Positions 22,774 to 30,311 of a DNA stretch of 64,000 nucleotides are shown here, piece by piece. The first letter of the stretch is position 1. The number at the start of each line of letters is the position of its first letter. A program made the position numbers and the translations under genes. Under the pieces are notes generated by a model that worked only from the letters and a program-made list of their open reading frames with translations, ran no database searches and was not told the DNA's origin. The DNA is from a virus, in IMG/VR virus record IMGVR_UViG_3300023174_000038, positions 186,001 through 250,000 of that record, one strand, 5' to 3'.

Positions 22774-23034
22774 ATGAACAAAAAAATTGAAGAATTGATG
22801 TATCATGCTGGCCTTACTGCACAAGGATGCTGGGATGAAATGGATGAATACGACCGTAATGCTATTGAAACTTTTGCCGAACTAATTGTTTTGGAATGCG
22901 TTACTGTACTAGATACGGCTCATGAGGATGCTAGATTAAGTAGTAATTTTGGTGAATCTTTGTTAGCCCTATTAAAGTGTTTTGGTCAAGGTCATGCAAC
23001 ATATTTAAAAGAACATTTTGGAGTTGAAGAATGA
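22774..23034 (+). CDS. small phage protein, MNKKIEEL family (copy 1)
   Basis: The start is the ATG at 22774 behind GGAGATA; the open frame begins slightly earlier. The 86-aa protein shares with 23365-23601 and 63685-63915 an N-terminal MNKxIxxLxxxAG and a central F-A-E-L-I-V-x-x-C helix. Such short proteins are widespread and often multicopy in large phages; the role is unknown. Confidence 0.7.
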   Translation: MNKKIEELMYHAGLTAQGCWDEMDEYDRNAIETFAELIVLECVTVLDTAHEDARLSSNFGESLLALLKCFGQGHATYLKEHFGVEE

Positions 23035-23339
23035 ACAAATTAGTTAGAGATGGAATGGTTGCTGTATTGTATAGTCCCGACTACGGTTCGGGATGGTATA
23101 CGTGGAATCACGACCATCCTGAAATATTATTTGATCCTGCTATCGTTAAGTTAGTAGAAGAAAATAAATGGGATGAATTGAAAACATATGTTACACTAAA
23201 ATATCCTAAAATATTTATTGGTGGTATGGATGATTTGAGAGTAGCATGGATACCTGAAGGTGCAATGTTTAGAGTAAACGAATATGACGGAGATGAATCT
23301 ATTGAATTGAAAGATGATGCGGATTGGTTTACGGCATAA
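23031..23339 (+). CDS. conserved phage hypothetical, 102 aa
   Basis: Coupled by ATGA to the previous gene. Motifs VAVLYSPDYGSGWYTWN, and a C-terminal IPEGAMFRVNEYDG...IE, are typical of a conserved small phage protein. Function not known. Confidence 0.7.
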   Translation: MNKLVRDGMVAVLYSPDYGSGWYTWNHDHPEILFDPAIVKLVEENKWDELKTYVTLKYPKIFIGGMDDLRVAWIPEGAMFRVNEYDGDESIELKDDADWFTA

Positions 23340-23364
23340 GTAATGTATTATTGGGGGCTGATTA

Positions 23365-23601
23365 ATGAATAAAAAAATTAAAGATATTGCCAAAGAGGCT
23401 GGCTTTGTTACTTGGGCCAATGAATCATGGGGGCCAGGTGCAGGCAAGATTGATTGGGCTGGCCCGTATGATAAAGAACTAGAAAAGTTTTATGAATTAG
23501 TTGTACGTGAATGTGCCAAAGAAGTTAAGGATGTATATAAACAGGGCGGTGGCACATATGGTGAAGTTATTTTAAAAAAAATGAATGTTAAAATCAAATG
23601 A
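23365..23601 (+). CDS. small phage protein, MNKKIEEL family (copy 2)
   Basis: The 78-aa protein has MNKKIKDIAKEAGF and FYELVVRECAKEV, matching 22774-23034 and 63685-63915. Its stop overlaps the next start. Confidence 0.7.
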   Translation: MNKKIKDIAKEAGFVTWANESWGPGAGKIDWAGPYDKELEKFYELVVRECAKEVKDVYKQGGGTYGEVILKKMNVKIK

Positions 23602-23720
23602 TACTTTATATAACTAATAAAGCTCGTACAGTCTTTCTACCCTACGAAGAAGGTATGATTGAATGGCTACATGAGAATTATCCTTTCAGTCAATATAGAA
23701 TAGAAGAATATGAAAAGTAA
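23598..23720 (+). CDS. hypothetical protein, 40 aa
   Basis: ATGA-coupled to the previous gene and overlapping the next by 11 nt, so it fits a tight operon. Short beta-alpha peptide (MILYITNKARTVFLPYEEG). Not recognised. Confidence 0.55.
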   Translation: MILYITNKARTVFLPYEEGMIEWLHENYPFSQYRIEEYEK

Positions 23721-23913
23721 AGAACAAATTATAACTGATATGTGTTATACATATCGGCAAGATTATGGTTTAGATAAAGACCCAAATAGTCCATCATGGT
23801 GTGCAGGCATGACACCGGAAGAACGCAACGGATTATATAATACAATGGCTCAAATTTATGAAAATAACATTGCACCACTATTAAAACATTATGGAGAGAA
23901 AAATGGAAAATGA
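23710..23913 (+). CDS. conserved phage hypothetical, 67 aa
   Basis: A helical small protein (QIITDMCYTYRQDYGL...MTPEERNGLYNTMAQIYENNIAPLL) in the small-gene operon; overlaps both neighbours. Function unknown. Confidence 0.65.
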   Translation: MKSKEQIITDMCYTYRQDYGLDKDPNSPSWCAGMTPEERNGLYNTMAQIYENNIAPLLKHYGEKNGK

Positions 23914-24067
23914 TAACCGTGTTGAAATTGAATTAGATTTAAATGAACATGAAGTATATTTGTTGGCTATGGAAGCACATAAACGTGATATTACGCTAAA
24001 TAAGATGATAGAGAGTATTTTACAAGAAGTGGTTGACAAACATAAAGTCAACGAAACACTAGTGTAA
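23903..24067 (+). CDS. ribbon-helix-helix-like small protein, 54 aa
   Basis: The sequence starts with a strand (VEIELDLNEHEV) followed by two helices with an intervening D-I-T-L-N turn (ITLNKMIESILQEVV), the layout of Arc/MetJ-type DNA-binding proteins. It may regulate the local operon. Overlaps the previous gene by 11 nt. Confidence 0.5.
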   Translation: MENDNRVEIELDLNEHEVYLLAMEAHKRDITLNKMIESILQEVVDKHKVNETLV

Positions 24068-24094
24068 AACGTTATATAAGTATAGGAGATAGTT

Positions 24095-24397
24095 ATGAAA
24101 AAAATTCTATTAGCATTATCATTACTAGCGGTAACCGGAACAGCAATGGCACAACACTATCATGGACACGGTTTACGTCACGGTGGTTACTATCGTGGTC
24201 CTGGAGTAGGTTGGTGGGTAGCTCCTGTAGTTGTAGGAGCGATCGGTTATGAATTAGGTCGTCAACAAGTTATTGTACAACAACAGCCGGTAGTTATACA
24301 ACAGCAAACTGTGCCAGCTAATGTAACATGTACCGATTGGAAAGAGGTACAAACATCAGATGGAAAAATATATAGAGAACGAACTTGTACACAGTAA
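24095..24397 (+). CDS. secreted Gly/His/Gln-rich protein
   Basis: The 100-aa protein begins with a clear Sec signal peptide (MKKILLALSLLAVTGTAMA, cleavage before Q). The mature part has a His/Gly-rich stretch, one hydrophobic segment (WWVAPVVVGAIGYELG), a Q-rich run, and a small C-terminal beta region with two Cys (TCTDW...ERTCTQ) that could form a disulfide in the periplasm. Good AGGAGA ribosome-binding site. Role unknown. Confidence 0.75.
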   Translation: MKKILLALSLLAVTGTAMAQHYHGHGLRHGGYYRGPGVGWWVAPVVVGAIGYELGRQQVIVQQQPVVIQQQTVPANVTCTDWKEVQTSDGKIYRERTCTQ

Positions 24398-24407
24398 CCA
24401 AAATGTC

Positions 24408-24436
24408 TTGTGTGATATTGTTCAATATGTTACAAT
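24408..24436 (+). promoter_or_regulatory. sigma70-type promoter, leaderless position
   Basis: TTGTGT, 17-bp spacer, TACAAT (24431-24436); the ATG at 24443 is 6 nt after the -10, with no Shine-Dalgarno sequence. Confidence 0.55.
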
Positions 24437-24442
24437 ATTCAT

Positions 24443-24730
24443 ATGAACGATATTTTTTATGGAATTTTTAATTGGATCAAAGATGATTACCGTACTCATC
24501 CTATTAGGTTTATCATTGAGTTGCTTGCTTGGGGCATTTCAATTGGGTGTTCAATTACCATGGCTCTCACAGTCCCCAATCCGCCTTTACTTGCTTTGTA
24601 CCCTATTTGGATCTTCGGCTGTAGTCTCTATGCTTGGGCTAGTTTTACTAGGAAATCTTTTGGGATGTTGGCTAACTACTTGTTACTTGTGACAATTGAT
24701 AGTGTGGGATTAATAAGGATGATAATGTGA
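24443..24730 (+). CDS. small membrane protein, 95 aa
   Basis: Three hydrophobic helices follow a WIKDDYRTHPIRF amphipathic lead. The pattern RFIIELLAWGISIGCS...MALTVPNPPLL...MLANYLLL is a conserved small phage membrane protein type. It probably sits in the inner membrane; function unknown. Confidence 0.75.
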   Translation: MNDIFYGIFNWIKDDYRTHPIRFIIELLAWGISIGCSITMALTVPNPPLLALYPIWIFGCSLYAWASFTRKSFGMLANYLLLVTIDSVGLIRMIM

Positions 24731-25104
24731 TAAACAAATTAGAACAATATAAAAAATACTTTGCCTTTACCGGTACTAGTACTCGTAGTGAATATTGGGG
24801 TGTATACTTAATTAGTTGGGCCCTATTAGGTCTTACTAGTACATTGGCTTTTATAGTATTTGTATTAAGTTTACCCTTTACTATTGTAGTAATAGGATTA
24901 CTCGGATGGATTACTTCACTGGCAATATTATGTGTAGGTAGTGTACTATCATGTTGGTTATGGATTGCAACCACAATTAGGCGTTGTAATGATGCTGGAA
25001 TCAATTCATGGTTTGCTATTACCGTATTATTACCCCCACCTTTTGGAACTATTCCAGTCGTTGTATTTGGGTGCTTAGATCCTGACACTACTGCCAAAAA
25101 TTGA
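24727..25104 (+). CDS. DUF805-family inner membrane protein
   Basis: The 125-aa protein has KYFAFTGTSTRSEYWG at the start and WIATTIRRCNDAGINSW in the second half, the two signature loops of DUF805 proteins, with hydrophobic helices between. It starts at a GTG overlapping the previous stop. Bacterial members are inner membrane proteins without a settled function. Confidence 0.75.
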   Translation: MINKLEQYKKYFAFTGTSTRSEYWGVYLISWALLGLTSTLAFIVFVLSLPFTIVVIGLLGWITSLAILCVGSVLSCWLWIATTIRRCNDAGINSWFAITVLLPPPFGTIPVVVFGCLDPDTTAKN

Positions 25105-25130
25105 CATAAATACGTTTCCTATGTTATAAT
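25101..25130 (+). promoter_or_regulatory. sigma70-type promoter, leaderless position
   Basis: TTGACA, 18-bp spacer, TATAAT (25125-25130); the ATG at 25138 is 7 nt after the -10. Confidence 0.65.
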
Positions 25131-25137
25131 ATGCATT

Positions 25138-25296
25138 ATGAAACAAAAAATACTATCATTCATTATTGAACAGCCCAAACATCGGGCACATAGAGTGTTG
25201 TTTTCTTGCAACACACCGTTCAAACCTAAGGTTGTACAATCTAAAAAAGGTCTGTACAATCGTAAACCTAAGCATCCAAACCGCACTGAAATTTAA
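25138..25296 (+). CDS. conserved small basic phage protein, 52 aa
   Basis: The peptide is rich in Lys, Arg and His (QPKHRAHRVLF...TPFKPKVVQSKKGLYNRKPKH) and resembles a short basic protein found in many marine phages. The predicted transcription start coincides with its ATG. It could bind nucleic acid or host protein; unknown. Confidence 0.6.
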   Translation: MKQKILSFIIEQPKHRAHRVLFSCNTPFKPKVVQSKKGLYNRKPKHPNRTEI

Positions 25297-25308
25297 CAAG
25301 GTAAACAT

Positions 25309-26040
25309 ATGAAATCCTACATAACATTATTGTTGGCAATAATTGCCTCAATTTCGGCCATGGCTCAGGACTATGATATTAGTGATACTATAATTAATAG
25401 TTCACATTTAAGATCAACCTATTATACAAAAAGTTCATTTTTTGATTCCGGTACTGATTTTGATACATTTATTAAAACAGTTGATAAAACAAAACCAACA
25501 GTCATTCATTCGCATGGCTGTTCAGGTATTTGGGGTGATGATACTACATTAAAAAATTTCTATACAGGGTTAGGCTTTAACTTTGTAATGCTTAATTTTC
25601 ACAAGAGAGGTGATGCAAGTGCATCATGTTCATCCTCCGGAGGATTTAGTTATCACGCAGATCCCTATAAACGAATACCACCTAGATTATTGGAATTAGT
25701 AAACCACATAAATGTTCTTAAAGCCAATGGAATAACTACCATATATGCGACTGGTCACAGTGAAGGTGGAATGGTAGTACAATTATTGCAGGACGAAGTG
25801 TCAAAGGCCATCATTCATTCTATGAGTTGTGTACCTCTTATAGAAAATGAGCGTAATGCCAAAGTACAATATTTACATTTGGTTTCACGGAATGATCCAT
25901 TATTAACCCGACCCGGAGTTAGTCATATATGTACAAATCGTAACAATTATACAACCGTTACCTCATCCGTACGGTCACATTCAGCACTAGCAGACCCATC
26001 CTGGGAATCAAAAATTAAAGAATTTTTAAATGTAAAATAA
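25309..26040 (+). CDS. secreted alpha/beta hydrolase
   Basis: The 243-aa protein has a Sec signal peptide (cleavage after AMA, about residue 19), an oxyanion-hole region HSHGCSGIWGDD, and the nucleophile elbow GHSEGG with Ser151. Asp in SRNDPLL and His in SVRSHSALAD complete a plausible triad. It resembles dienelactone-hydrolase-type esterases. Export to the periplasm suggests action on envelope esters or lipids; the substrate is unknown. Confidence 0.8.
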   Translation: MKSYITLLLAIIASISAMAQDYDISDTIINSSHLRSTYYTKSSFFDSGTDFDTFIKTVDKTKPTVIHSHGCSGIWGDDTTLKNFYTGLGFNFVMLNFHKRGDASASCSSSGGFSYHADPYKRIPPRLLELVNHINVLKANGITTIYATGHSEGGMVVQLLQDEVSKAIIHSMSCVPLIENERNAKVQYLHLVSRNDPLLTRPGVSHICTNRNNYTTVTSSVRSHSALADPSWESKIKEFLNVK

Positions 26041-26049
26041 CACCAAAAT

Positions 26050-26078
26050 TTGACAATAAATGGATTTGGTGCTACAAT
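26050..26078 (+). promoter_or_regulatory. sigma70-type promoter of the repeated module
   Basis: TTGACAATAAATGGATTTGG then GC, TACAAT (26073-26078); serves the gene at 26110, which has a GGA ribosome-binding site. Confidence 0.8.
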
Positions 26079-26109
26079 ACTTATATTGAATCATTAAAAG
26101 GAAACAAAA

Positions 26110-26334
26110 ATGTCACTTAAACAAAAAGCATTACTTCAAACACTGGCCATCATTGTCGGAACCGTACTAGGATCAGTACTAATTGCATATCTTATTTCTG
26201 TACTTGATAGAGATACTTTAGTATACATTACTGGTACAGCATTTTTCGGATTTATGTTTTATTCTATTTATGGGCTTGTTTTGAGCAGGCTTGAGTCTAA
26301 AGAAACTTTGGATAAATTGTCATCCAAAATTTGA
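26110..26334 (+). CDS. small membrane protein, 74 aa
   Basis: Two transmembrane helices (LAIIVGTVLGSVLIAYLISVL and YITGTAFFGFMFYSIYGLVL) with a short charged tail. Its TGA stop is embedded in the -35 TTGACA of the next promoter. Function unknown. Confidence 0.7.
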   Translation: MSLKQKALLQTLAIIVGTVLGSVLIAYLISVLDRDTLVYITGTAFFGFMFYSIYGLVLSRLESKETLDKLSSKI

Positions 26335-26359
26335 CATTAAATGGTTTTGGTGCTATAAT
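26331..26359 (+). promoter_or_regulatory. sigma70-type promoter of the repeated module
   Basis: TTGACATTAAATGG, 17-bp spacer, TATAAT (26354-26359), followed by a leader related to the other copies and AAAGGAG. Confidence 0.8.
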
Positions 26360-26388
26360 AGAGTCTTATTCAGTCAAAAGGAGTTCTT

Positions 26389-26664
26389 ATGAACATTAAG
26401 CAAATTAATACTGCTATCATGCAGGGTGATCTTACTAATGAAGAATTGAACAGTATCAATGATGCTATTCGTTTTGCTCGTGCCCAACTAGTGGTACGAA
26501 ACAAATCGGCATTGACGATTGGATCCAATGTTAAATTTACTAGTTCAACCCGTGGTACAATCTCTGGTGTTGTAAAGAAAATCAATCGTAAATTTGTAAT
26601 TGTAGATCAACCGGGTCAGTTCCGTAGTTGGAGAGTGCCCGCTAACATGTTGGAGGTTTTATGA
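26389..26664 (+). CDS. conserved phage hypothetical with KOW-like domain
   Basis: The N-terminal half is two helices (MNIKQINTAIMQGDLTNEEL...AIRFARAQL); the C-terminal half (VKFTSSTRGTISGVVKKINRKFVIV) resembles a small SH3/KOW barrel that binds nucleic acid. 91 aa, own promoter, overlaps the next gene by 4 nt. Confidence 0.65.
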   Translation: MNIKQINTAIMQGDLTNEELNSINDAIRFARAQLVVRNKSALTIGSNVKFTSSTRGTISGVVKKINRKFVIVDQPGQFRSWRVPANMLEVL

Positions 26665-26834
26665 GTTATTTTGTCGGAATCGTTATCGTTATTGCCCTCG
26701 TTGCAATTGGCCCGTTACTGACTATTTGGTCGTTGAACGTATTGTTCCCGGCATTAGCTATTAAGTACTCATTAGAGTCTTGGTTAGCTGTAGTAATTTT
26801 AGGTGGATTGTTTAAAGTAGGAAAAACAAAATGA
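26661..26834 (+). CDS. small membrane protein, 57 aa
   Basis: Two hydrophobic helices (VGIVIVIALVAIGPLLTIW and LESWLAVVILGGLF) joined by an N-V-L-F-P turn. ATGA-coupled on both sides. Function unknown. Confidence 0.65.
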   Translation: MSYFVGIVIVIALVAIGPLLTIWSLNVLFPALAIKYSLESWLAVVILGGLFKVGKTK

Positions 26835-26992
26835 GTGATTTGGAAATTGATATCGTTGAAATGTTGGGTCAAGGCACACACCCTGCAACTATCTCCGCTG
26901 TACTTGAAGTGCCTGTCACTTGGGTTTATGAAGTGTCCGATTCCTTACAGGATAGGGAACTGTTTAGCCCGTACAAAACAGTCAACTCCTAA
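26831..26992 (+). CDS. small HTH-like protein, 53 aa
   Basis: Short helices (DIVEMLGQGTHPATISAVLEVPVTWVYEV) fit a helix-turn-helix (L-x-x-G...I-S-x-V-L-x-V-P...V-Y). It may bind DNA. Coupled to the membrane protein by an ATGA overlap. Confidence 0.5.
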   Translation: MSDLEIDIVEMLGQGTHPATISAVLEVPVTWVYEVSDSLQDRELFSPYKTVNS

Positions 26993-26994
26993 AT

Positions 26995-27023
26995 TTGACA
27001 ATAAATGGATTTGGTGCTATAAT
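26995..27023 (+). promoter_or_regulatory. sigma70-type promoter of the repeated module
   Basis: TTGACAATAAATGGATTTGG, TATAAT at 27018-27023, then the conserved leader with CTTAGACAGTTAAA and AAAGGAC. Confidence 0.85.
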
Positions 27024-27056
27024 AGAATCTTAGACAGTTAAACAAAGGACTAACAA

Positions 27057-27470
27057 ATGGCTTACATGAATCAGGAACGCAAAGCAAAGATTACACAAGC
27101 ACTTAAGCCTATCTTGGCTAAGTACAAGGTTAAAGGATCTTTGTCGGTTCGTAATCACATGACCATCGTATTGACCCTCAAATCCGGTGCTATTGACTTT
27201 ATTGGCAATAGCAACAAGGTTTGTGGCAATGATTTTTATCAAGTGGCTCGTGGGTTCAAACCCAATACAAATGGATACGATCAGGTGAATCAATATTGGT
27301 TCCAGGATCACTATGATGGTGTTGCTAAGGAATTCTTGACCGAGGCATTTCAGGCGTTAAAAGCTGCCGATTGGTATGACGAATCGGATGCAATGACAGA
27401 TTATTTTAACACGGCATACTATGTTGATGTTAACATTGGCAAATGGAACAGTCCATATATTGTTCAATGA
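27057..27470 (+). CDS. conserved phage hypothetical, 137 aa
   Basis: The protein matches a widespread phage family by its KVKGSLSVRNHMTIVLTLKSGAIDF block, a WFQDHYDGVAKEFL helix and a C-terminal DYFNTAYYVDVNIGKW. The role is unknown; the early-type promoter suggests host takeover or replication timing. Confidence 0.75.
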   Translation: MAYMNQERKAKITQALKPILAKYKVKGSLSVRNHMTIVLTLKSGAIDFIGNSNKVCGNDFYQVARGFKPNTNGYDQVNQYWFQDHYDGVAKEFLTEAFQALKAADWYDESDAMTDYFNTAYYVDVNIGKWNSPYIVQ

Positions 27471-27494
27471 ATCAAATAATGGGTAACACAATGG

Positions 27495-27523
27495 TTGACA
27501 ACAAATGGCTATTGTGTTATCAT
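27495..27523 (+). promoter_or_regulatory. sigma70-type promoter of the repeated module (variant)
   Basis: TTGACAACAAATGG, 17-bp spacer, TATCAT (27518-27523). Confidence 0.7.
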
Positions 27524-27584
27524 TATATCAGTGCTGAGTGATATCAGTACATTTTTAAACTTAGCTTTTTTTAAAGGAAACATA

Positions 27585-27965
27585 ATGGCTAATTCTAATC
27601 AAACTTTCAAAGTCGCTGGTATTACTATTCACAATGGTAACGCTAAAGTTCGTTTCACAGATGACATGGTCCGTCGTATTAAGCAATTCACTAAAGGTGG
27701 TGCTAGTCGTGTAGACTTTGTTGAGTTGCCGTCAGAAATGACAAAAGTAGAAGCATTAAAGTATCTTGCAACACTTCCTGAGTTTGCTAGTGCGTCAGAT
27801 CAGGCAACTATTGCTGATACACTTGAAGATAAAACAAAAGAAGCAAGTAAAGGTGAAGTTAAAGTAAAAGCTTCTAAATCAAAGCCTAGCATTGATGCTA
27901 TCAAAGCTCGTGCTAAAAAAGCAAAAGTGTCCGCAGAAGATGTATTGTCTGCTATTGCTGAATAA
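27585..27965 (+). CDS. hypothetical Lys/Ala-rich protein, 126 aa
   Basis: The start is the ATG at 27585 behind AAAGGA; the open frame begins at 27495 inside the promoter. The N-terminal half is a small beta domain (FKVAGITIHNGNAKVRFTDD), the C-terminal half is charged and helical with KAKVSAEDVLSAI. Probably an abundant early protein; unknown function. Confidence 0.65.
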   Translation: MANSNQTFKVAGITIHNGNAKVRFTDDMVRRIKQFTKGGASRVDFVELPSEMTKVEALKYLATLPEFASASDQATIADTLEDKTKEASKGEVKVKASKSKPSIDAIKARAKKAKVSAEDVLSAIAE

Positions 27966-27970
27966 TTAAC

Positions 27971-27984
27971 AGGGCTTCGGCCCT
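27971..27984 (+). other. UUCG tetraloop hairpin between genes
   Basis: AGGGC-TTCG-GCCCT, a very stable hairpin without a T tract, between 27585-27965 and 27991-28203. May act as a 3' stabiliser or partial terminator. Confidence 0.5.
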
Positions 27985-27990
27985 ACAAAT

Positions 27991-28203
27991 ATGAACCTAA
28001 ATCTATCTACATTCCGTCGCTCGTTTAACCCTCGTAGAGAATTTAATCCTGCAGATAGAAAAGATTTGCTGGAATTCAAATTTTTTAAGAAGCATGGTAA
28101 ATGGAAAACAGGTTGTCCATTCTTTCTTGAGGATCCATTTGTTGAGATTCCGGCAATGTGTGAAAACAAATTCACAACTTATATGCTAGAGAAGATGAAA
28201 TAA
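27991..28203 (+). CDS. conserved phage hypothetical, 70 aa
   Basis: A recognisable small phage protein type: basic N-terminus (RRSFNPRREF), then DLLEFKFFKKHGKWKTGCPF and VEIPAMCENK. No function assigned. It starts 6 nt after the UUCG hairpin and lacks a clear ribosome-binding site. Confidence 0.65.
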   Translation: MNLNLSTFRRSFNPRREFNPADRKDLLEFKFFKKHGKWKTGCPFFLEDPFVEIPAMCENKFTTYMLEKMK

Positions 28204-28205
28204 AT

Positions 28206-28230
28206 AAAGCCCCTTAATTGGGGCTTTTTT
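28206..28230. terminator. intrinsic terminator between convergent genes
   Basis: AAAGCCCC-TTAATT-GGGGCTTT plus T run on the + strand and A run on the other; works in both directions. Confidence 0.9.
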
Positions 28231-29065
28231 ACGGATTGTTAACAGATTTGATAACCCAATAGTCACTACTCATATCAGGTTTAATTACGTCAAATGGCAT
28301 ATAAAAATAACCTCTATCACCCCAAGCTTCTCCCCAGCTATTTCTGACAATAAACACTTTTTTAGTTTTGTCATATCCAACAAGTAATACAGCATGTCCG
28401 CCTAATAGCTTTTCACGTTTTTTATTTGGATAAGGCATATTACCAGTTCTAGCAACAGTAGCTGACATGAAACTTTCATACACATAGAAGCCCATCACAA
28501 CTGGATAGCCGTTCGTTAATGCGTCAATACATCCATTAAAATCTTCCACTCTTTCGTATCGTGTTACTTTACGATTCAATGCGTCACTCTTTGCCTCATT
28601 GATTGGTTCTTGTTTAAACTTATTAATATTATATGGCCAATAAGTTTCTAAACTAACACCATACTTGTTTGTAGCTTTGATTCCATCACGTATGAATGCA
28701 CCGCTATCATAGTTAATCGTGCCCATTATTAATCGTTCATAGTAGTATATAAACAATCTACTAACATCAGTTGGTTTACCATTACGTTTGTTTAGTAGTT
28801 CTATTGCACCTGCGATAGATTGACCGGTACAGCTACCTAGTGTACCTTGATTCTCAATCGGGCTACAATGACTTCTTAAATCAACAATGTCAATAACTGT
28901 TTTCTGTGTTATTTGATATTTGTAATCTCTGTGGTCTAGTTTATCAGCTTTCCATATTAATGAAAATGTGTCAAGTGTCCTAGGTATAACTTTTTTGCTG
29001 ACAGGTGGATTAAAGGTATGATCCTCGTTAGTGTTTATGATTGTGCGTGGATCTTGTTTTGGCAT
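28229..29065 (-). CDS. papain-like (C1 family) cysteine protease
   Basis: The 278-aa protein has the full C1 active site: oxyanion Gln73 and nucleophile Cys79 (ENQGTLGSCTGQS), His224 in GGHAVLLVGYD, and Asn242 in VRNSWGEAWGDRGYFYMP. There is no signal peptide; an N-terminal ~60 residues could be a propeptide. C1 proteases are uncommon in phages. It is next to pirin and tail-fibre genes, so virion maturation or cleavage of host surface protein is possible. AAAGGA ribosome-binding site. Confidence 0.92.
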   Translation of the reverse strand: MPKQDPRTIINTNEDHTFNPPVSKKVIPRTLDTFSLIWKADKLDHRDYKYQITQKTVIDIVDLRSHCSPIENQGTLGSCTGQSIAGAIELLNKRNGKPTDVSRLFIYYYERLIMGTINYDSGAFIRDGIKATNKYGVSLETYWPYNINKFKQEPINEAKSDALNRKVTRYERVEDFNGCIDALTNGYPVVMGFYVYESFMSATVARTGNMPYPNKKREKLLGGHAVLLVGYDKTKKVFIVRNSWGEAWGDRGYFYMPFDVIKPDMSSDYWVIKSVNNP

Positions 29066-29074
29066 AATTTTCCT

Positions 29075-29746
29075 TTATTGTAAATCAAATAAAATTATTT
29101 CAGATTCATTTGTATTGGTTATTGTGATGATTGATTCTTCACTAAAACTTAAACCATCACCTTCAATTAATTCTATATTATTTATTGTTATTGTCCCTGT
29201 AATGATATACATATAGTATTTGCGTGTAGGGTCTATGTTGTATGTGTAATCATTTGTAAAAATACCGGCTAGTAGTTTGGCATCTTGTTTGATTGGGAGT
29301 TTCTCTGTAATATTACAGAACTTGTTTAGTTTATCTTCACGTGTAAACTGATACCAGTTGTGTCTTGGTTCAGTATCAAACAGATTAGGTCTAATCCAAA
29401 GTTGTAGATAACGATTAGGTGTGTCTGCGGTATTGCCTTCAGTATGACTTATACCTTTACCTGCACTCATTCGTTGAACACCACCGGCCGGTACTTCAAC
29501 ATCATTTCCTAAACTATCTACATGATGACTACTACCTTCTACAACATAACCAAATATTTCCATGTTCTTATGTTCATGCCAAGGCACTTGCCAAGCATAC
29601 TGAACACGGTCGTCATTGATAGTTTGAAGGTCACTAAAGTTCATATAGCGAGCATCAAAGTAACTTGGGAAGCTAAACGTCCTGTAACTGTTTATAAAAT
29701 CTGCTCTAGGATTGCCCCTGGTGTCAGCTGGTCGGTGAACAATCAT
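29075..29746 (-). CDS. pirin-family protein (bicupin)
   Basis: The 223-aa protein has the pirin signature HRPADTRG, FSFPSYFD, VPWHEHKNMEIFGYVVEGSSHHVDS, and GKGISHTEGN, including the metal-binding His residues of the N-terminal cupin. Bacterial pirins act as quercetin dioxygenases or modulate metabolic enzymes. It is shorter at the C-terminal cupin than some. Its ATG follows the preceding stop directly, so it belongs to the tail-fibre operon. A pirin in a phage is unexpected. Confidence 0.88.
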   Translation of the reverse strand: MIVHRPADTRGNPRADFINSYRTFSFPSYFDARYMNFSDLQTINDDRVQYAWQVPWHEHKNMEIFGYVVEGSSHHVDSLGNDVEVPAGGVQRMSAGKGISHTEGNTADTPNRYLQLWIRPNLFDTEPRHNWYQFTREDKLNKFCNITEKLPIKQDAKLLAGIFTNDYTYNIDPTRKYYMYIITGTITINNIELIEGDGLSFSEESIITITNTNESEIILFDLQ

Positions 29747-30286
29747 TTAGCACCATTGGTTTCCGTTGACAATGAGTGGTTTGATTACGGTAAATGTAGC
29801 AGGTAAGTTCCAAGTGCCTGCCAATGTGTAAATTGGACCGTTGAAGTAATTGGTTCCAGAAGTTTGCCAGATAGGATTACCGGTATCAACCACACCCATA
29901 TTCAAAAATACGTTATTGTCGCCGTAGTCATAAAGACACATAATAACCACACCAGAGGCAAGTGTGCTACCGGCTCCCCAGGTAACATCGAACATATAAG
30001 CATTAGTATCAGGATTCAATCCATTACTAGCCCAGTACGCACGAATCTCAGCAAGTTTGGCAGGACTACCGCCGTTGTTTAAACTTAAACTAGGAGTCCA
30101 AACTGCTTCTCCTGGCCCACTTTGTCCAGTAGTAGTAAATCCTGTATTACCGTTAGGGGTTATATAGGTTCCTCCATAGGAAACAGTAAAGTCTGTTGAA
30201 CTTAGTGAGAATGATGCAACGGGTGTACCGGCGCCAATTACTATTCCGCCACCGACGTTTATTCCGTTTTCTATTACTATTGCCAT
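29747..30286 (-). CDS. virion/tail-associated protein, 179 aa
   Basis: A beta-rich, Gly/Thr/Asn-rich protein (VIENGINVGGGIVIGAGTP...) with no charged clusters, as in phage fibre or baseplate decoration proteins. It lies in a - strand run of fibre genes and has AAAGGA upstream, with a GATAAATA box about 15 nt further. Exact role unknown. Confidence 0.6.
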   Translation of the reverse strand: MAIVIENGINVGGGIVIGAGTPVASFSLSSTDFTVSYGGTYITPNGNTGFTTTGQSGPGEAVWTPSLSLNNGGSPAKLAEIRAYWASNGLNPDTNAYMFDVTWGAGSTLASGVVIMCLYDYGDNNVFLNMGVVDTGNPIWQTSGTNYFNGPIYTLAGTWNLPATFTVIKPLIVNGNQWC

Positions 30287-30311
30287 GTTATATCCTTTTG
30301 TTTATTTATCT

